Below are positions 23,425 through 32,054 of a stretch of 64,000 nt of DNA, in pieces; position 1 is the stretch's first letter; every line of letters starts with the position of its first letter. Under the pieces are notes generated by a model. The model was not told where the DNA came from, searched no databases, and worked only from the letters and a program-made list of their open reading frames with translations. The stretch is taken from positions 1-64,000 of the forward strand of contig NZ_FXUE01000003.1 in the NCBI RefSeq assembly GCF_900182935.1. The letters run 5' to 3'. This stretch comes from Fibrobacter sp. UWB10. Its GTDB lineage: Bacteria > Fibrobacterota > Fibrobacteria > Fibrobacterales > Fibrobacteraceae. The translations under genes were made by a program, and so were the position numbers.

Positions 23425-24504
23425 CTAGAACGATTCTCTCAAGTCAATCGTAATGCCGATATGCTTGCCGTCGACAAGCGAAATGTCTCCGCGGGCGTGT
23501 AGCTTTTCCGTTTTGTTGAGCGCGAGACGCCCGCCAAAGCCAACGGCGTAATGCACTTGCCGTTTGAAGAGCTCGCTAAAGTAGGGCGCCGATTGCAAGG
23601 TTTCGCCAAAGATAACGCCGGCGAATCGCCAGAAAAGCGGACGGCGGAGTTCCATTTGCCAAATTAGGGCCTGTGTGTCGCTCCAAATGCCGGATTCTAC
23701 GCCGCGGAAACGCTTGGTGCCGTCGGGGCCTGAAAGGCGTCCGAGAGGAACGTTGTCGCCGCGGCTTTGTTTTGCGTAAAGCCCAAGTGCGATGGAGGTT
23801 TCCCAAAACAGGGATGCATAGAACCTGGCGTCGAGCGTTTCGGTATGGAAGCTAAAGTCTCCGCCGAAAAAGATTTCTTCGAAGCTTGCGTAGTAGCCTT
23901 TGGTAGGCCAGTTGTCGTTGTCTTTTTTGTCGAGAACAAACAGGTAGCCACCGCCCAAATAAAAGCCGTCTTGATAATTCTTGGGAACATCGTCGCCGAG
24001 TTCGTTGTTGCGGGCTTCGCCTTCTAATACAACGCCGTAGCGCAAAGGAATGTTGTTCGGAATGCCGAAGTTCATTTCGAAGGGAATGCGGCTGTAGACA
24101 AAGGTGCTCTTGTATTCGTCAACCGGTTCAAAATCTCCGCGGGCGCCTCGTTCAAACAGCGAGTATTGCCACTTGTTCAAGTTGAGTTTTGCGGGAATGT
24201 GCAAGTGGTCGCCGAGTAGCCAAATGTTCGGGGCGTACTGGAATTGGAACTGTCCGCGCGTGGTTCCGCGTGCGATAAAGTCCATCGAAGAAATATTTAC
24301 TCCGTCTTGGAATGGTCTGAAGAATAAGACGAATACCGCACCATATTGGATTTTGGTTTCTTCAGTGTAGGCGCCAAAGGGCAGTACCGAGAATCGTTGG
24401 AAGTTGTCTCTGGTTGTCGTGTCGCTAGAAACGGCCGTGCTGTCTGCGGCGCGTGCGAAAACGGTAAGTGCAAGGCACACGATAATGGTGTTGAACAACT
24501 TCAT
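23425..24504 (-). CDS. Omp85-superfamily outer-membrane barrel without POTRA domains
   Basis: The 359-residue product has a Sec signal peptide (MKLFNTIIVCLALTVFARAA) and then a beta-rich body. The strands DNWPTKGYYASFEEIFFGGDF and KRFRGVESGIWSDTQALIWQMELRRPLF resemble the BamA/TamA barrel; RFRGV corresponds to the conserved V-R-G-F/Y loop. The end GITIDLRESF finishes in Phe, like Omp85 C-termini. The chain is too short to contain POTRA repeats, so it is a barrel-only family member with unknown cargo or lipid role. It stands alone, divergent from ettA. Confidence 0.75.
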   Translation of the reverse strand: MKLFNTIIVCLALTVFARAADSTAVSSDTTTRDNFQRFSVLPFGAYTEETKIQYGAVFVLFFRPFQDGVNISSMDFIARGTTRGQFQFQYAPNIWLLGDHLHIPAKLNLNKWQYSLFERGARGDFEPVDEYKSTFVYSRIPFEMNFGIPNNIPLRYGVVLEGEARNNELGDDVPKNYQDGFYLGGGYLFVLDKKDNDNWPTKGYYASFEEIFFGGDFSFHTETLDARFYASLFWETSIALGLYAKQSRGDNVPLGRLSGPDGTKRFRGVESGIWSDTQALIWQMELRRPLFWRFAGVIFGETLQSAPYFSELFKRQVHYAVGFGGRLALNKTEKLHARGDISLVDGKHIGITIDLRESF

Positions 24505-24630
24505 ATGACATAAGTATAGAAAACTTTTTTATTATATTTATGGAAAGAATCATTTGTCCCAACAATTTATAACCTCTCACCTCAAAGGACCTTTGGTCCG
24601 CGCTCACACCTCGAAGCGAAGCGAGCAAAT

Positions 24631-26325
24631 ATGGCCGAACAGAATAAAGCAGAAAAATTCGTTTTCTACATGTACAAAATGACCAAGTCCTATCCGCCTA
24701 ACAAAGAGGTGCTGAAGGACATTTCTTTGAGCTTCTACTATGGCGCAAAGATTGGTATTATCGGCCAGAACGGTGCCGGTAAGTCGACCCTCCTCCGCAT
24801 CATGGCGGGCATTGACAAGGAATTCCAAGGCGAAGCTTGGATTGAACCGGGTCGCACTGCTGGTTACTTGCCGCAGGAACCGCAGCTTGACCCGAACCTC
24901 ACCGTCAAGGAAAACGTGATGCAGGCGGTGGCCAAGAAGCAGGCAATTCTTGACCGCTTCAACGAAATCTCCATGAAGTTTGCAGAACCCATGGAAGACG
25001 ACGAGATGAACAAGCTCCTCGACGAACAGGCAAAACTTCAGGATATCATCGACGCGCAGGACCTGTGGAGCCTTGACCGCAATATCGAAATTGCGATGGA
25101 TGCTCTCCGCTGCCCGCCGGGCGACTGGCCGGTGACGAACCTTTCCGGTGGTGAAAAGCGCCGCGTGGCCCTCTGCCGCCTGCTCCTCGAAGAACCGGAT
25201 TTGTTGCTCCTTGACGAACCGACGAACCACTTGGATGCCGAAACGGTTGCCTGGCTCGAACGCCACCTCCGCGAATACAAAGGCTCCGTGATTTTGGTGA
25301 CCCATGACCGTTACTTCCTCGACAATGTGACGAACTGGATTCTGGAAATCGATCGCGGTCGCGGCATTCCTTGGGAAGGCAATTACGCCCAGTGGCTTGA
25401 CCAGAAACTTGAACGCATGAAGAACGAAGAAAAGGGCGAATCTGACCGTCAGAAGCGCCTCGCTCGCGAACAGGAATGGGTGAAGGCTTCTCCGAAGGCT
25501 CGCCAGGCCAAGAGCAAGGCCCGTTTGAAGGCTTACGAAGACTTGCTCGCCGAAGATTCTCGCGAACAGATCAAGGTGGCCCAGATTCATATTGCAAACG
25601 GCAAACGCCTTGGCGATATCGTGATTCAGGCGGAACACTTGCAGAAGGCCTTTGGCGACAAGGTGCTCTTCGACGATTTGAACTTCAGCCTGCCGCGTTC
25701 GGGCATCGTGGGTATTATCGGTCCGAACGGTGCGGGTAAGACGACTTTGTTCAAGATGATTATGGGTCAGGAAAAGCCCGATGCCGGTACGCTCAAGATT
25801 GGCGAAACCGTCGAAATCATCAGTATGGAACAGGGCCGCGAAAGCCTCGACGATTCCAAGACCGTGTGGGAAGAAATTACCGGCGGTAACGATGAAATCA
25901 TGGTGGGCGACCGCAAGATGAATGGCCGCGCCTACTGCGGACTCTTTAACTTCACTGGTGCTGCCCAGCAGAAGAAACTCACCGCGCTCTCCGGTGGTGA
26001 ACGCAACCGCGTGCTCATGGCCAAGAACTTGCAGAAGCCGGGCAACGTGCTGTTCCTCGACGAACCGACGAACGACTTGGACATCGAAACGCTGCAGGCT
26101 TTGGAACAGGCTATCCTCAAGTTCGCTGGCTGCGCCGTGATTATCTCCCATGACCGCTGGTTCCTGGACCGTATCGCAACCCACATCCTCGCTTACGAAG
26201 GCGATTCCAAGGTGGTGTGGTTCGAAGGCAACTGGAGTGAATACGAAGCCGATCGCCGCAAGCGTCTTGGCGAAGATGCGGACAATCCGAAGCCCATCAA
26301 GTACAAGACGCTCACGAGACAGTAA
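24631..26325 (+). CDS. ettA: Energy-dependent translational throttle protein EttA (ABC-F)
   Basis: The protein has 564 residues with two ABC cassettes on one chain and no membrane part. Walker A motifs are GQNGAGKST (first) and GPNGAGKTT (second); signatures are NLSGGEKRRVAL and ALSGGERNRVLM; Walker B sites are LLLLDEPTNHLDAE and VLFLDEPTNDLDIE. The 'arm' insertion and charged linker are of EttA type, and the C-terminal RRKRLGEDADNPKPIKYKTL resembles other EttA ends. EttA binds the ribosomal E site and gates elongation according to ATP/ADP ratio. Start ATG 24631 has only a weak purine-rich upstream sequence. Confidence 0.95.
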   Translation: MAEQNKAEKFVFYMYKMTKSYPPNKEVLKDISLSFYYGAKIGIIGQNGAGKSTLLRIMAGIDKEFQGEAWIEPGRTAGYLPQEPQLDPNLTVKENVMQAVAKKQAILDRFNEISMKFAEPMEDDEMNKLLDEQAKLQDIIDAQDLWSLDRNIEIAMDALRCPPGDWPVTNLSGGEKRRVALCRLLLEEPDLLLLDEPTNHLDAETVAWLERHLREYKGSVILVTHDRYFLDNVTNWILEIDRGRGIPWEGNYAQWLDQKLERMKNEEKGESDRQKRLAREQEWVKASPKARQAKSKARLKAYEDLLAEDSREQIKVAQIHIANGKRLGDIVIQAEHLQKAFGDKVLFDDLNFSLPRSGIVGIIGPNGAGKTTLFKMIMGQEKPDAGTLKIGETVEIISMEQGRESLDDSKTVWEEITGGNDEIMVGDRKMNGRAYCGLFNFTGAAQQKKLTALSGGERNRVLMAKNLQKPGNVLFLDEPTNDLDIETLQALEQAILKFAGCAVIISHDRWFLDRIATHILAYEGDSKVVWFEGNWSEYEADRRKRLGEDADNPKPIKYKTLTRQ

Positions 26326-26333
26326 TTAAAAAG

Positions 26334-26357
26334 GGCGGCCATCGAGCCGCCATTTTT
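26334..26357 (+). terminator. Terminator of ettA
   Basis: GGCGGC (26334-26339) and GCCGCC (26346-26351) flank CATCGA and are followed by ATTTTTAT. Confidence 0.85.
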
Positions 26358-26436
26358 ATATCTCGTTAAGAGAATCGATGTCCGCATTGGGAAAAGGAAG
26401 GTTTTAGGAGGGGCGGAGCCTCTCCTTGTCATAGAA

Positions 26437-26459
26437 CGATTTTCGTTAAGAAAATCGTT
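26437..26459 (-). terminator. Hairpin spanning the mqnE stop codon
   Basis: ACGATTTTC and GAAAATCGT pair around GTTAA, and the mqnE stop (26446-26448) lies in the loop. A related sequence, TCGTTAAGAGAATCGAT, is found 80 bp further on at about 26364. No strong T-run follows on the minus strand, so terminator function is uncertain. Confidence 0.4.
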
Positions 26460-27486
26460 CGTATAGTGCATCGCGTTCGACCGGTTCCAAGCTTTCGTTC
26501 AAGATAAGGCTCTTCATGCGCTCGGGGCTCATGCCCACGGGAACCGTGGCGCCGGCGGCGTGCGTAATCTTCTCTTCGATAATCGTACCGTCCAAATCCG
26601 ACGCGCCGGCGTGGAGCGCCTTCATCGCGGTCTCAATTCCCATCTGAATCCAGTACGCCTTAATGTGCGGGAAGTTGTCGAGAAAAAGTCTTGCGACAGC
26701 GACCGTGCGCAAAACGTCTTCTTCGCTGGTGATATTCGGAACAATCTTGTGCAACGCATTATGTTCTGGATGGTATACCAGCGGAATGAAGGCGAAAAAG
26801 CCCGGAGCTTCGTCCTGCAAATCGCGCAGCATTTTCATGTGGGCAATACGGTCTTCAATCTTCTCGATGTGGCCAAACAGCATGGTCGCATTCGTCGGAA
26901 TTCCAATCTTGTGGGCTGCGCGGTGAACGTCGAGCCATTCTTCGCCAGTTTCCTTGCCCGGGCAAATCTGGTCGCGAACATCTTGCACTAGAATTTCGGC
27001 ACCGCCACCGGGCAGAGCATCAAGGCCTGCTTCTTTCAGCGTGCTCATAATCTGCAGCGGAGTCTGACCTGAAATTTTCGCGAAGTGGCAAATTTCCACG
27101 GCGGTAAACGCCTTCAAGTTCACCTTCGGAAATTCCACGCGCAGCTTGCGCAGCATTTCGATGTAGTAATCGAACGGGTGATCCGGATGCAGACCGCCTA
27201 CAATGTGCAATTCGCGGGCGCCGCCCGCAATTGCTTCGGCAGCCTTGTTACGAATGGTATCGTAGTCCCAATCGTAAGCGGTGGGGCTGTCTTTCTTGAT
27301 TTTAGAAAACGCGCAGAACTTGCAGTGCAACACGCACACGTTGGTGTAGTTGATCTGGCGATTGTTCACCCAATACACGGATTTGCCGTGCCTGCGTTCC
27401 TTTTCGGCATTTGCGCGGGCACAGAGTTCGTCGAGCGGGGCGTTTAAAAACAAGTCTAGAGCTTCGGCTTCGGTCAGGCGTGCCAT
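26446..27486 (-). CDS. mqnE: Aminofutalosine synthase (radical SAM)
   Basis: The product has 346 residues. The radical-SAM iron-sulfur motif CVLHCKFC (C51, C55, C58) follows QINYTNV. Then come GGARELHIVGGLHPDHPFDYY and LKAFTAVEICHFAKISG, which match MqnE/MqnC-type enzymes, and ALPGGGAEILV. MqnE adds the enolpyruvyl-benzoate precursor to the adenosyl radical to form aminofutalosine in the alternative menaquinone pathway. GGLHP and FTAVEI favour MqnE over MqnC. The gene lies immediately after (1-bp gap) the M23 peptidase gene on the same strand. Other mqn genes are outside the window. Confidence 0.88.
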   Translation of the reverse strand: MARLTEAEALDLFLNAPLDELCARANAEKERRHGKSVYWVNNRQINYTNVCVLHCKFCAFSKIKKDSPTAYDWDYDTIRNKAAEAIAGGARELHIVGGLHPDHPFDYYIEMLRKLRVEFPKVNLKAFTAVEICHFAKISGQTPLQIMSTLKEAGLDALPGGGAEILVQDVRDQICPGKETGEEWLDVHRAAHKIGIPTNATMLFGHIEKIEDRIAHMKMLRDLQDEAPGFFAFIPLVYHPEHNALHKIVPNITSEEDVLRTVAVARLFLDNFPHIKAYWIQMGIETAMKALHAGASDLDGTIIEEKITHAAGATVPVGMSPERMKSLILNESLEPVERDALYERFS

Positions 27487-27487
27487 G

Positions 27488-29527
27488 TTACATCTCAGGG
27501 ATGTCTACGTTATAGCTTGCCTTGTGACCGGCTTCGTCCACAATCTTGATGGTGAAGGAACCTTCTTCGGGGAGCTGGGCTCCTTCAATCACGATTTCGC
27601 GCGGTTCAGAATCGTATTCGGCGGCGACCCATTTCTTGCCGACTTGCACCGTAATGGCGTTGCCGTCAGGAATGCCGTCGTACTTGAACAATACCGGAAT
27701 CTTGAGGGCCGGCTGGCGGACGCCGCTGATCATCATGTCAGACCAGTAGGGGAATCCAAGCGTCGGAGCTTCGGTGTTTTCGATGTTTGCGATGTCGCGA
27801 ATTTCGTTCATGGTAGCGCAGCGGTTCTTGCCCTTGGTCTGCTTGCTAAAGTAGAACCAGTTGCGGGTTGTTTCGCCGAGCCAGTAAAGCGGTTGATTGT
27901 TTTCCGGATTGTCGATGCAAACGGTCCAGTTGCCGAGCTGCATGCCCTTCGGATGGAATTCAAAGTAATCCAAGCTGTCGGTATGCGTGCGGGTAACTGC
28001 CAGAATTTTCTTGGTGGTGTCGCGGCCCGTCGGAATGCCGGTGAGCTTCTGTGTGATACCTACGTTTCCGACCTTGGTAGACCAGTTTACGCTTCTCTGG
28101 TACTGGTTGAAGGCGTAGAGTTCAATGCTTGCATCGGCTGCGACGCCGTCGCCCGTAGAACGAGAGTCAGCGGTGTAGTGGATGCTTGTCATTTCGGGGT
28201 AGATTTCAAGCAGGCGGCCAATCGTAATCGGTGCGGGCTTGAATGCCTTACACATGTCTTCTTCAATAATTTGGTCGCCGGTCATGGCGGTAAATTTCAT
28301 GCCGTTCTTGCAGCGGAACAAGTCAAGCATCGGACGGCTAAGGAACGTGAACAGCGGGGAAGCCTGATCCTTGTACAACTGCATGGGCTTGTCGCTCTTG
28401 CAGCGCGGGTGGAACGTGAACTTCTTGCTGACCTTGTTTCCGCTAAAGTCTTCGGCTTCGACGGTGTAGGTCGAAAGCGGAGCGAGCTTGGCGTTCACAA
28501 AATGCCAGTCGCCGGCGGTGTCTGCTTCTTCGGCCCACAGGAGCTGGTCGCGAATCAAGGACATCTTGCTGTAGCGCAGGGTGTCGAGAATTTCTTCAAA
28601 AATCTTTTCGTCGTAACGCCACACTGTAAGACGGCGTATAGACATCGGATTGTCCTTGGGCTCGCGGCTGTAGTCTGCAATCTTTACGGCCATGCTCAAG
28701 TTGAATTCGTTTTTCACCGGAGTTTCGACGCAGCCCTTGTTGATGGCTTCCGGGTTCGTGACGGCGAGGTGGTTGCCCTGCCACACGGCAATGCCGAAAA
28801 TCTGCGGTGCCAAAGTGTCGGTAATTACGACGCCTGCCTGCACGGGGTTCACGATGCGGTCGTTGTCCAAACGAACTTCCAAGTGCAAGTGCGGGTTACC
28901 AATGCCGGTGCTGCCCGAGAAGGTGAGCGTGTCGCCCTTCTTGTAGCTAGCGTTCGTCTTGATAGTGACGTCGTTCTTCTTGGAGGCATACTGTTTCTTG
29001 ATAATCTGGTCATCGAGCTTGCCAAAGCTGCTTTGGTGTGCGAATGCCCAGGTCTTGCCGCTGTTGCCCTTGAAGAGCATTAGCTTTCCGTAGTGGAACG
29101 GAGAAACTCGAAGTTCTACAACCTTGCCGTCTTCGGGTGCGTAAATGGGCCAGCCTTCTTCCATTTGTGTGGAATAGTCAAAGCCTGCGTGGTAACGCGT
29201 GCCACGGTTCTCGCCAAAGCTCGATGTCAGGTAAGCGTCGCGGTCGAACGGGCGGTAAGTCGGTTCGTCTGCTTTAAGAACCTTCTTTTGCGCCATGCCG
29301 TCGGCGTTATTGACTTTGTTCGCTTCGGCGCTTGCACCGAAGTTGTCGTTAGATACTTTTTCGCCGGATTGGGCCTTGATACAGTCTTCGTAAGCGAAGG
29401 CGTCCATGGTCTTTTCGTTGCATTCGGCGGCAAATGTGGAAGGCATCATGGCGAAACTTGCCATAGTACCCAAGAACATTCCCTTGCGGGTGATTTTAGC
29501 GAGTTTGTTCAAGATTGTAGTATCCAT
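27488..29527 (-). CDS. Secreted M23-family metallopeptidase with long C-terminal region
   Basis: I use ATG 29527 (679 residues, MDTTILNKLAKITRKGMFLG); an ATG five codons earlier is possible. A signal peptide ends near SFAMMPSTFAAEC. At residues ~95-240 the LytM/M23 domain shows RYHAGFDYSTQ (H-x3-D zinc motif) and GNPHLHLEVRLD (H-x-H). Between them lies a long loop. These enzymes cut peptidoglycan cross-links in the periplasm. The remaining ~430 residues are beta-rich and of no family I recognise. They may be a wall-binding or regulatory part and end IKIVDEAGHKASYNVDIPEM, reminiscent of an immunoglobulin-like strand pattern. All four metal ligands are present, so it should be active. Confidence 0.82.
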   Translation of the reverse strand: MDTTILNKLAKITRKGMFLGTMASFAMMPSTFAAECNEKTMDAFAYEDCIKAQSGEKVSNDNFGASAEANKVNNADGMAQKKVLKADEPTYRPFDRDAYLTSSFGENRGTRYHAGFDYSTQMEEGWPIYAPEDGKVVELRVSPFHYGKLMLFKGNSGKTWAFAHQSSFGKLDDQIIKKQYASKKNDVTIKTNASYKKGDTLTFSGSTGIGNPHLHLEVRLDNDRIVNPVQAGVVITDTLAPQIFGIAVWQGNHLAVTNPEAINKGCVETPVKNEFNLSMAVKIADYSREPKDNPMSIRRLTVWRYDEKIFEEILDTLRYSKMSLIRDQLLWAEEADTAGDWHFVNAKLAPLSTYTVEAEDFSGNKVSKKFTFHPRCKSDKPMQLYKDQASPLFTFLSRPMLDLFRCKNGMKFTAMTGDQIIEEDMCKAFKPAPITIGRLLEIYPEMTSIHYTADSRSTGDGVAADASIELYAFNQYQRSVNWSTKVGNVGITQKLTGIPTGRDTTKKILAVTRTHTDSLDYFEFHPKGMQLGNWTVCIDNPENNQPLYWLGETTRNWFYFSKQTKGKNRCATMNEIRDIANIENTEAPTLGFPYWSDMMISGVRQPALKIPVLFKYDGIPDGNAITVQVGKKWVAAEYDSEPREIVIEGAQLPEEGSFTIKIVDEAGHKASYNVDIPEM

Positions 29528-29604
29528 ACCACAAAAATACAAAATTATTACAAACTAGCGGGAGAGGTTGGCGCTTTTGCAGGTTTTATGTGATGTCTGA
29601 AAGG

Positions 29605-29640
29605 AATAAAAAAAGAACCGTTTGCTTTTGCAAACGGTTC
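29605..29640 (-). terminator. Terminator of tRNA-Ala
   Basis: GAACCGTTTGC (29615-29625) and GCAAACGGTTC (29630-29640) form a perfect 11-bp stem with a TTTT/AAAA loop. On the minus strand it begins nine bases after the tRNA and ends in seven T. Confidence 0.93.
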
Positions 29641-29648
29641 TTGTCTAG

Positions 29649-29721
29649 TGGAGCTAAGGAGAGTCGAACTCCTGACCTCCTGCATGCCATGCAGGCGCTC
29701 TACCAACTGAGCTATAACCCC
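29649..29721 (-). tRNA. tRNA-Ala, anticodon GGC
   Basis: The minus strand gives a 73-nt cloverleaf. The acceptor GGGGTTA/TAGCTCC has one G-U and one U-G pair, and the discriminator is A (29649). The D-arm has AGCTCAGTTGGTAGAGC, and the anticodon stem CCTGC/GCAGG encloses ATGGCAT (anticodon GGC). The T-arm is AGGAGTTCGACTCTCCT. CCA is not encoded. Confidence 0.94.
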
Positions 29722-29734
29722 GAAGGACGAGCCA

Positions 29735-29763
29735 AATATAGAAAAACTAATTTGACTTGTCAA
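29735..29763 (-). promoter_or_regulatory. Promoter of tRNA-Ala
   Basis: On the minus strand a perfect TTGACA (29758-29763) and TATATT (29735-29740) are 17 bp apart. The -10 ends 14 bp before the tRNA, leaving a leader of about 7 nt. Confidence 0.85.
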
Positions 29764-29809
29764 GGGTGGGTCATAAAAAAAAGTGAAATTTTTTTACGAC
29801 CCGATGTTT

Positions 29810-30355
29810 TTATGCCTTTTCGATCGTCACGGATTCGATAATCACGTCTTCGTACGGGGCGTCGCGGCGGTCGGTTTTGACGCCAGCGATTTCGTCGAGA
29901 ACTTCGAAACCTTCGTAAAGCTGACCGAATACAGAGTAGCCGTCAGCGGGGCCGGGGCCAACCTGGTCGTGGTCCAAGAAATGCACGTTGTCGCCGTGAA
30001 CAATAAAGAACTGGCTACCGATGGAGTTCGGCATAGCAGTCTTTGCCCAGCTCAGAGCGCCACGCATGTGGGTGAGACGCGGGTCATACTTGTCGCCAAT
30101 CGTGGTGCCGGGGCCCTTGGCAGAGTGGCCACCCGTGCCGTTTCTACGGGTAAAGTCACCGCCCTGGATCATGAAGTCCTTGATAATGCGGTGGAAAGGA
30201 GCGCCGTCATACTTGCCCTGCTTGGCGAGTTCAACGAAGTTCGTAGCGCATTCGCCAACGATATCTTCGAAAATGCGCAACTTCATGGTGCCGTGGTTTG
30301 TCTTCATGATGGCGATGGTTTCGCCTGCTTCCGGTTTACCCAACTGATTGAACAT
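29810..30355 (-). CDS. Cyclophilin-type peptidyl-prolyl cis-trans isomerase
   Basis: I chose ATG 30355 (MFNQLGKPEAGETIAI, 181 residues) because AGGAGA precedes it at good spacing. The longer frame to 30436 has no such site. The cyclophilin core is clear: NFVELAKQGKYDGAPFHRIIKDFMIQGGD (catalytic F-H-R and Q-x-GGD), GALSWAKTAMPNSIGSQFFI (S-Q-F-F-I) and YSVFGQLYEGFEVLDEI. No signal peptide is present, so it folds proteins in the cytoplasm. The strongly expressed single gene lies between tRNA-Ala and the divergent pyr operon. Confidence 0.94.
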   Translation of the reverse strand: MFNQLGKPEAGETIAIMKTNHGTMKLRIFEDIVGECATNFVELAKQGKYDGAPFHRIIKDFMIQGGDFTRRNGTGGHSAKGPGTTIGDKYDPRLTHMRGALSWAKTAMPNSIGSQFFIVHGDNVHFLDHDQVGPGPADGYSVFGQLYEGFEVLDEIAGVKTDRRDAPYEDVIIESVTIEKA

Positions 30356-30532
30356 AAAATCTCCTATTAATGTCCCGACAGGGCGCTGCCGGGGTTTAAT
30401 GTTTCTTTTCTTATATATACAAAAATATGGGGTCAATTTCTGTAATTAAAGGTGAAAAACCATAAAAAATGCTACATTCAAGTGTGAAAACTAAGGCAAG
30501 GCTGAAAACCTGTTACCTGAAACGATACCTAT

Positions 30533-31093
30533 ATGAAAGACAACTGCAAAAAGATCAGAGAATTGCTGTCTGCGCAGGCGATGGAATTCGCCCTCGACGA
30601 AATGGCGGCAAAGCTTGCCAAAATGCACCCGACTGCCGATGACATGGTGGTGCTCGGCATGGCAAGCCGCGGAATCCCTCTCGCCAAAAAGATTTGCGAG
30701 CGCTTAAGTCAAAAGTTTAACAAGACTGTCCCCATGGGAAGCCTCGATGCGACTTTCTACCGCGACGACTTCCATTATCGCACCCACATGGGTTCGAGCG
30801 AAATGCGCATTACTGAAATGCCCGCTTCGGTTGAAGGCAAAACGGTAATCCTCGTGGACGACGTGCTTTACACGGGCCGTTCGGTGCGTGCAGCCATGCA
30901 GGCTATCCTCGACCTCGGGCGCCCGGCCGCGATTCGCCTTTGCGTGCTTGTGGACCGCGGACACCGCGAACTCCCGATTGCACCCGATTGCGTCGGACTT
31001 ACGGTCGAGACTGCACAGGACCAGGAAGTCCGCGTGCAAATCGAACCGATTGACAAAGAAAATTCTGTATACCTCGTAGAGGTGGAGGCTTAA
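30533..31093 (+). CDS. pyrR: PyrR-type uracil phosphoribosyltransferase / pyr regulator
   Basis: The 186-residue protein of the phosphoribosyltransferase fold has the PRPP loop KTVILVDDVLYTGRSVRAAM and the PyrR features LGMASRGIPLAKKI, SLDATFYRDDF and VDRGHRELPIAPD. PyrR makes UMP from uracil and PRPP and, in many bacteria, binds pyr leader mRNA to cause attenuation. It is the first gene of pyrR-pyrB-pyrX with a 1-bp gap to pyrB. The leader (30437-30532) shows no obvious attenuator, so RNA regulation is not demonstrated. Confidence 0.92.
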   Translation: MKDNCKKIRELLSAQAMEFALDEMAAKLAKMHPTADDMVVLGMASRGIPLAKKICERLSQKFNKTVPMGSLDATFYRDDFHYRTHMGSSEMRITEMPASVEGKTVILVDDVLYTGRSVRAAMQAILDLGRPAAIRLCVLVDRGHRELPIAPDCVGLTVETAQDQEVRVQIEPIDKENSVYLVEVEA

Positions 31094-31094
31094 G

Positions 31095-32054
31095 GTGAGC
31101 GCACTTCAGATCAAGCACTTGTTTGGACTCCAGGGCGTGTCCAAGCAGGATATCCGTACCATTTTGGACAATGCCAAGCAGTTCCGCGAAATTTTGGAAC
31201 GCCCCATCAAGAAGGTCCCGTCTCTCCGCGGCCTTACGGTGGTGAACCTGTTCTTTGAAAACAGCACCCGTACGCGCACGAGTTTTGAACTCGCCGAAAA
31301 GCGCCTTTCTGCAGACACGGTGAACTTCGCAAGTTCTAATTCGAGCGTCAAGAAGGGTGAAACGCTGGTCGATACGCTCCGCAATATCGAATCGATGAAG
31401 ATTGATATCGTGGTGGTCCGCCACAAGGGGACGGGCGTTCCCAAGTTCCTCGCTGAACACAGCAACGCCATTATCGTGAATGCCGGCGATGGCGCTCACG
31501 AACATCCGACGCAGTCCCTCTTGGACATGCTCACGGTCGAAGAAAAACTTGGAACGCTTGAAGGCAAGAAGGTTGCGATTGTGGGCGATATTCGCCACAG
31601 CCGCGTGGCCCGCAGTAACATTTGGGGCATGACCACCATGGGTGCTCATGTGACGCTTTGCGGCCCGAGCACCTTGGTTCCTCGCAATACCGAACTTCTG
31701 CAGTATAAGGAACTGGCTGGCAGCGTCTCTTGGGAAACCGATGTCTATAAGGCAGTCGAAGACGCCGACGCCGTGATTGCGCTCCGCCTGCAAAAGGAAC
31801 GCATGGATGATGCACTCCTTCCGAGCATGCGCGAATACCGCAACTTCTTCGGTATCACCGAAAAGGTTCTTTCTGAAGCCAAGGACAAGGTCATCTTGAT
31901 GCACCCGGGTCCGATCAACCGCGGTGTGGAACTGGATAGCGATATCGCTGACGGTGAGCATTCCGTGATTTTGGATCAGGTGACAAACGGCGTTGCCGTA
32001 CGTATGGCTGTGCTTTACCTTTTGGCTGGAGGTCGTGCAAATGAAAATGCATAA
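31095..32054 (+). CDS. pyrB: Aspartate carbamoyltransferase catalytic subunit
   Basis: The start is GTG 31095, one base after the pyrR stop; the product has 319 residues. Carbamoyl-phosphate site FFENSTRTRTSFELAEKRL is followed by SSVKKGETLVDTLRNIE, HEHPTQSLLDMLT, VGDIRHSRVARSN and the aspartate loop region ending VILMHPGPINRGVE. It condenses carbamoyl phosphate and aspartate in pyrimidine synthesis. Length and the next gene (inactive dihydroorotase) fit the class A/PyrX type of ATCase seen in Pseudomonas, rather than the E. coli PyrBI type. It overlaps pyrX by 14 bp. Confidence 0.96.
   Translation: MSALQIKHLFGLQGVSKQDIRTILDNAKQFREILERPIKKVPSLRGLTVVNLFFENSTRTRTSFELAEKRLSADTVNFASSNSSVKKGETLVDTLRNIESMKIDIVVVRHKGTGVPKFLAEHSNAIIVNAGDGAHEHPTQSLLDMLTVEEKLGTLEGKKVAIVGDIRHSRVARSNIWGMTTMGAHVTLCGPSTLVPRNTELLQYKELAGSVSWETDVYKAVEDADAVIALRLQKERMDDALLPSMREYRNFFGITEKVLSEAKDKVILMHPGPINRGVELDSDIADGEHSVILDQVTNGVAVRMAVLYLLAGGRANENA

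Noticed and set aside
30437-30532. PyrR-dependent attenuator before pyrR
   Set aside because: I looked for a terminator/antiterminator pair with the usual PyrR-binding loop and found none convincing.
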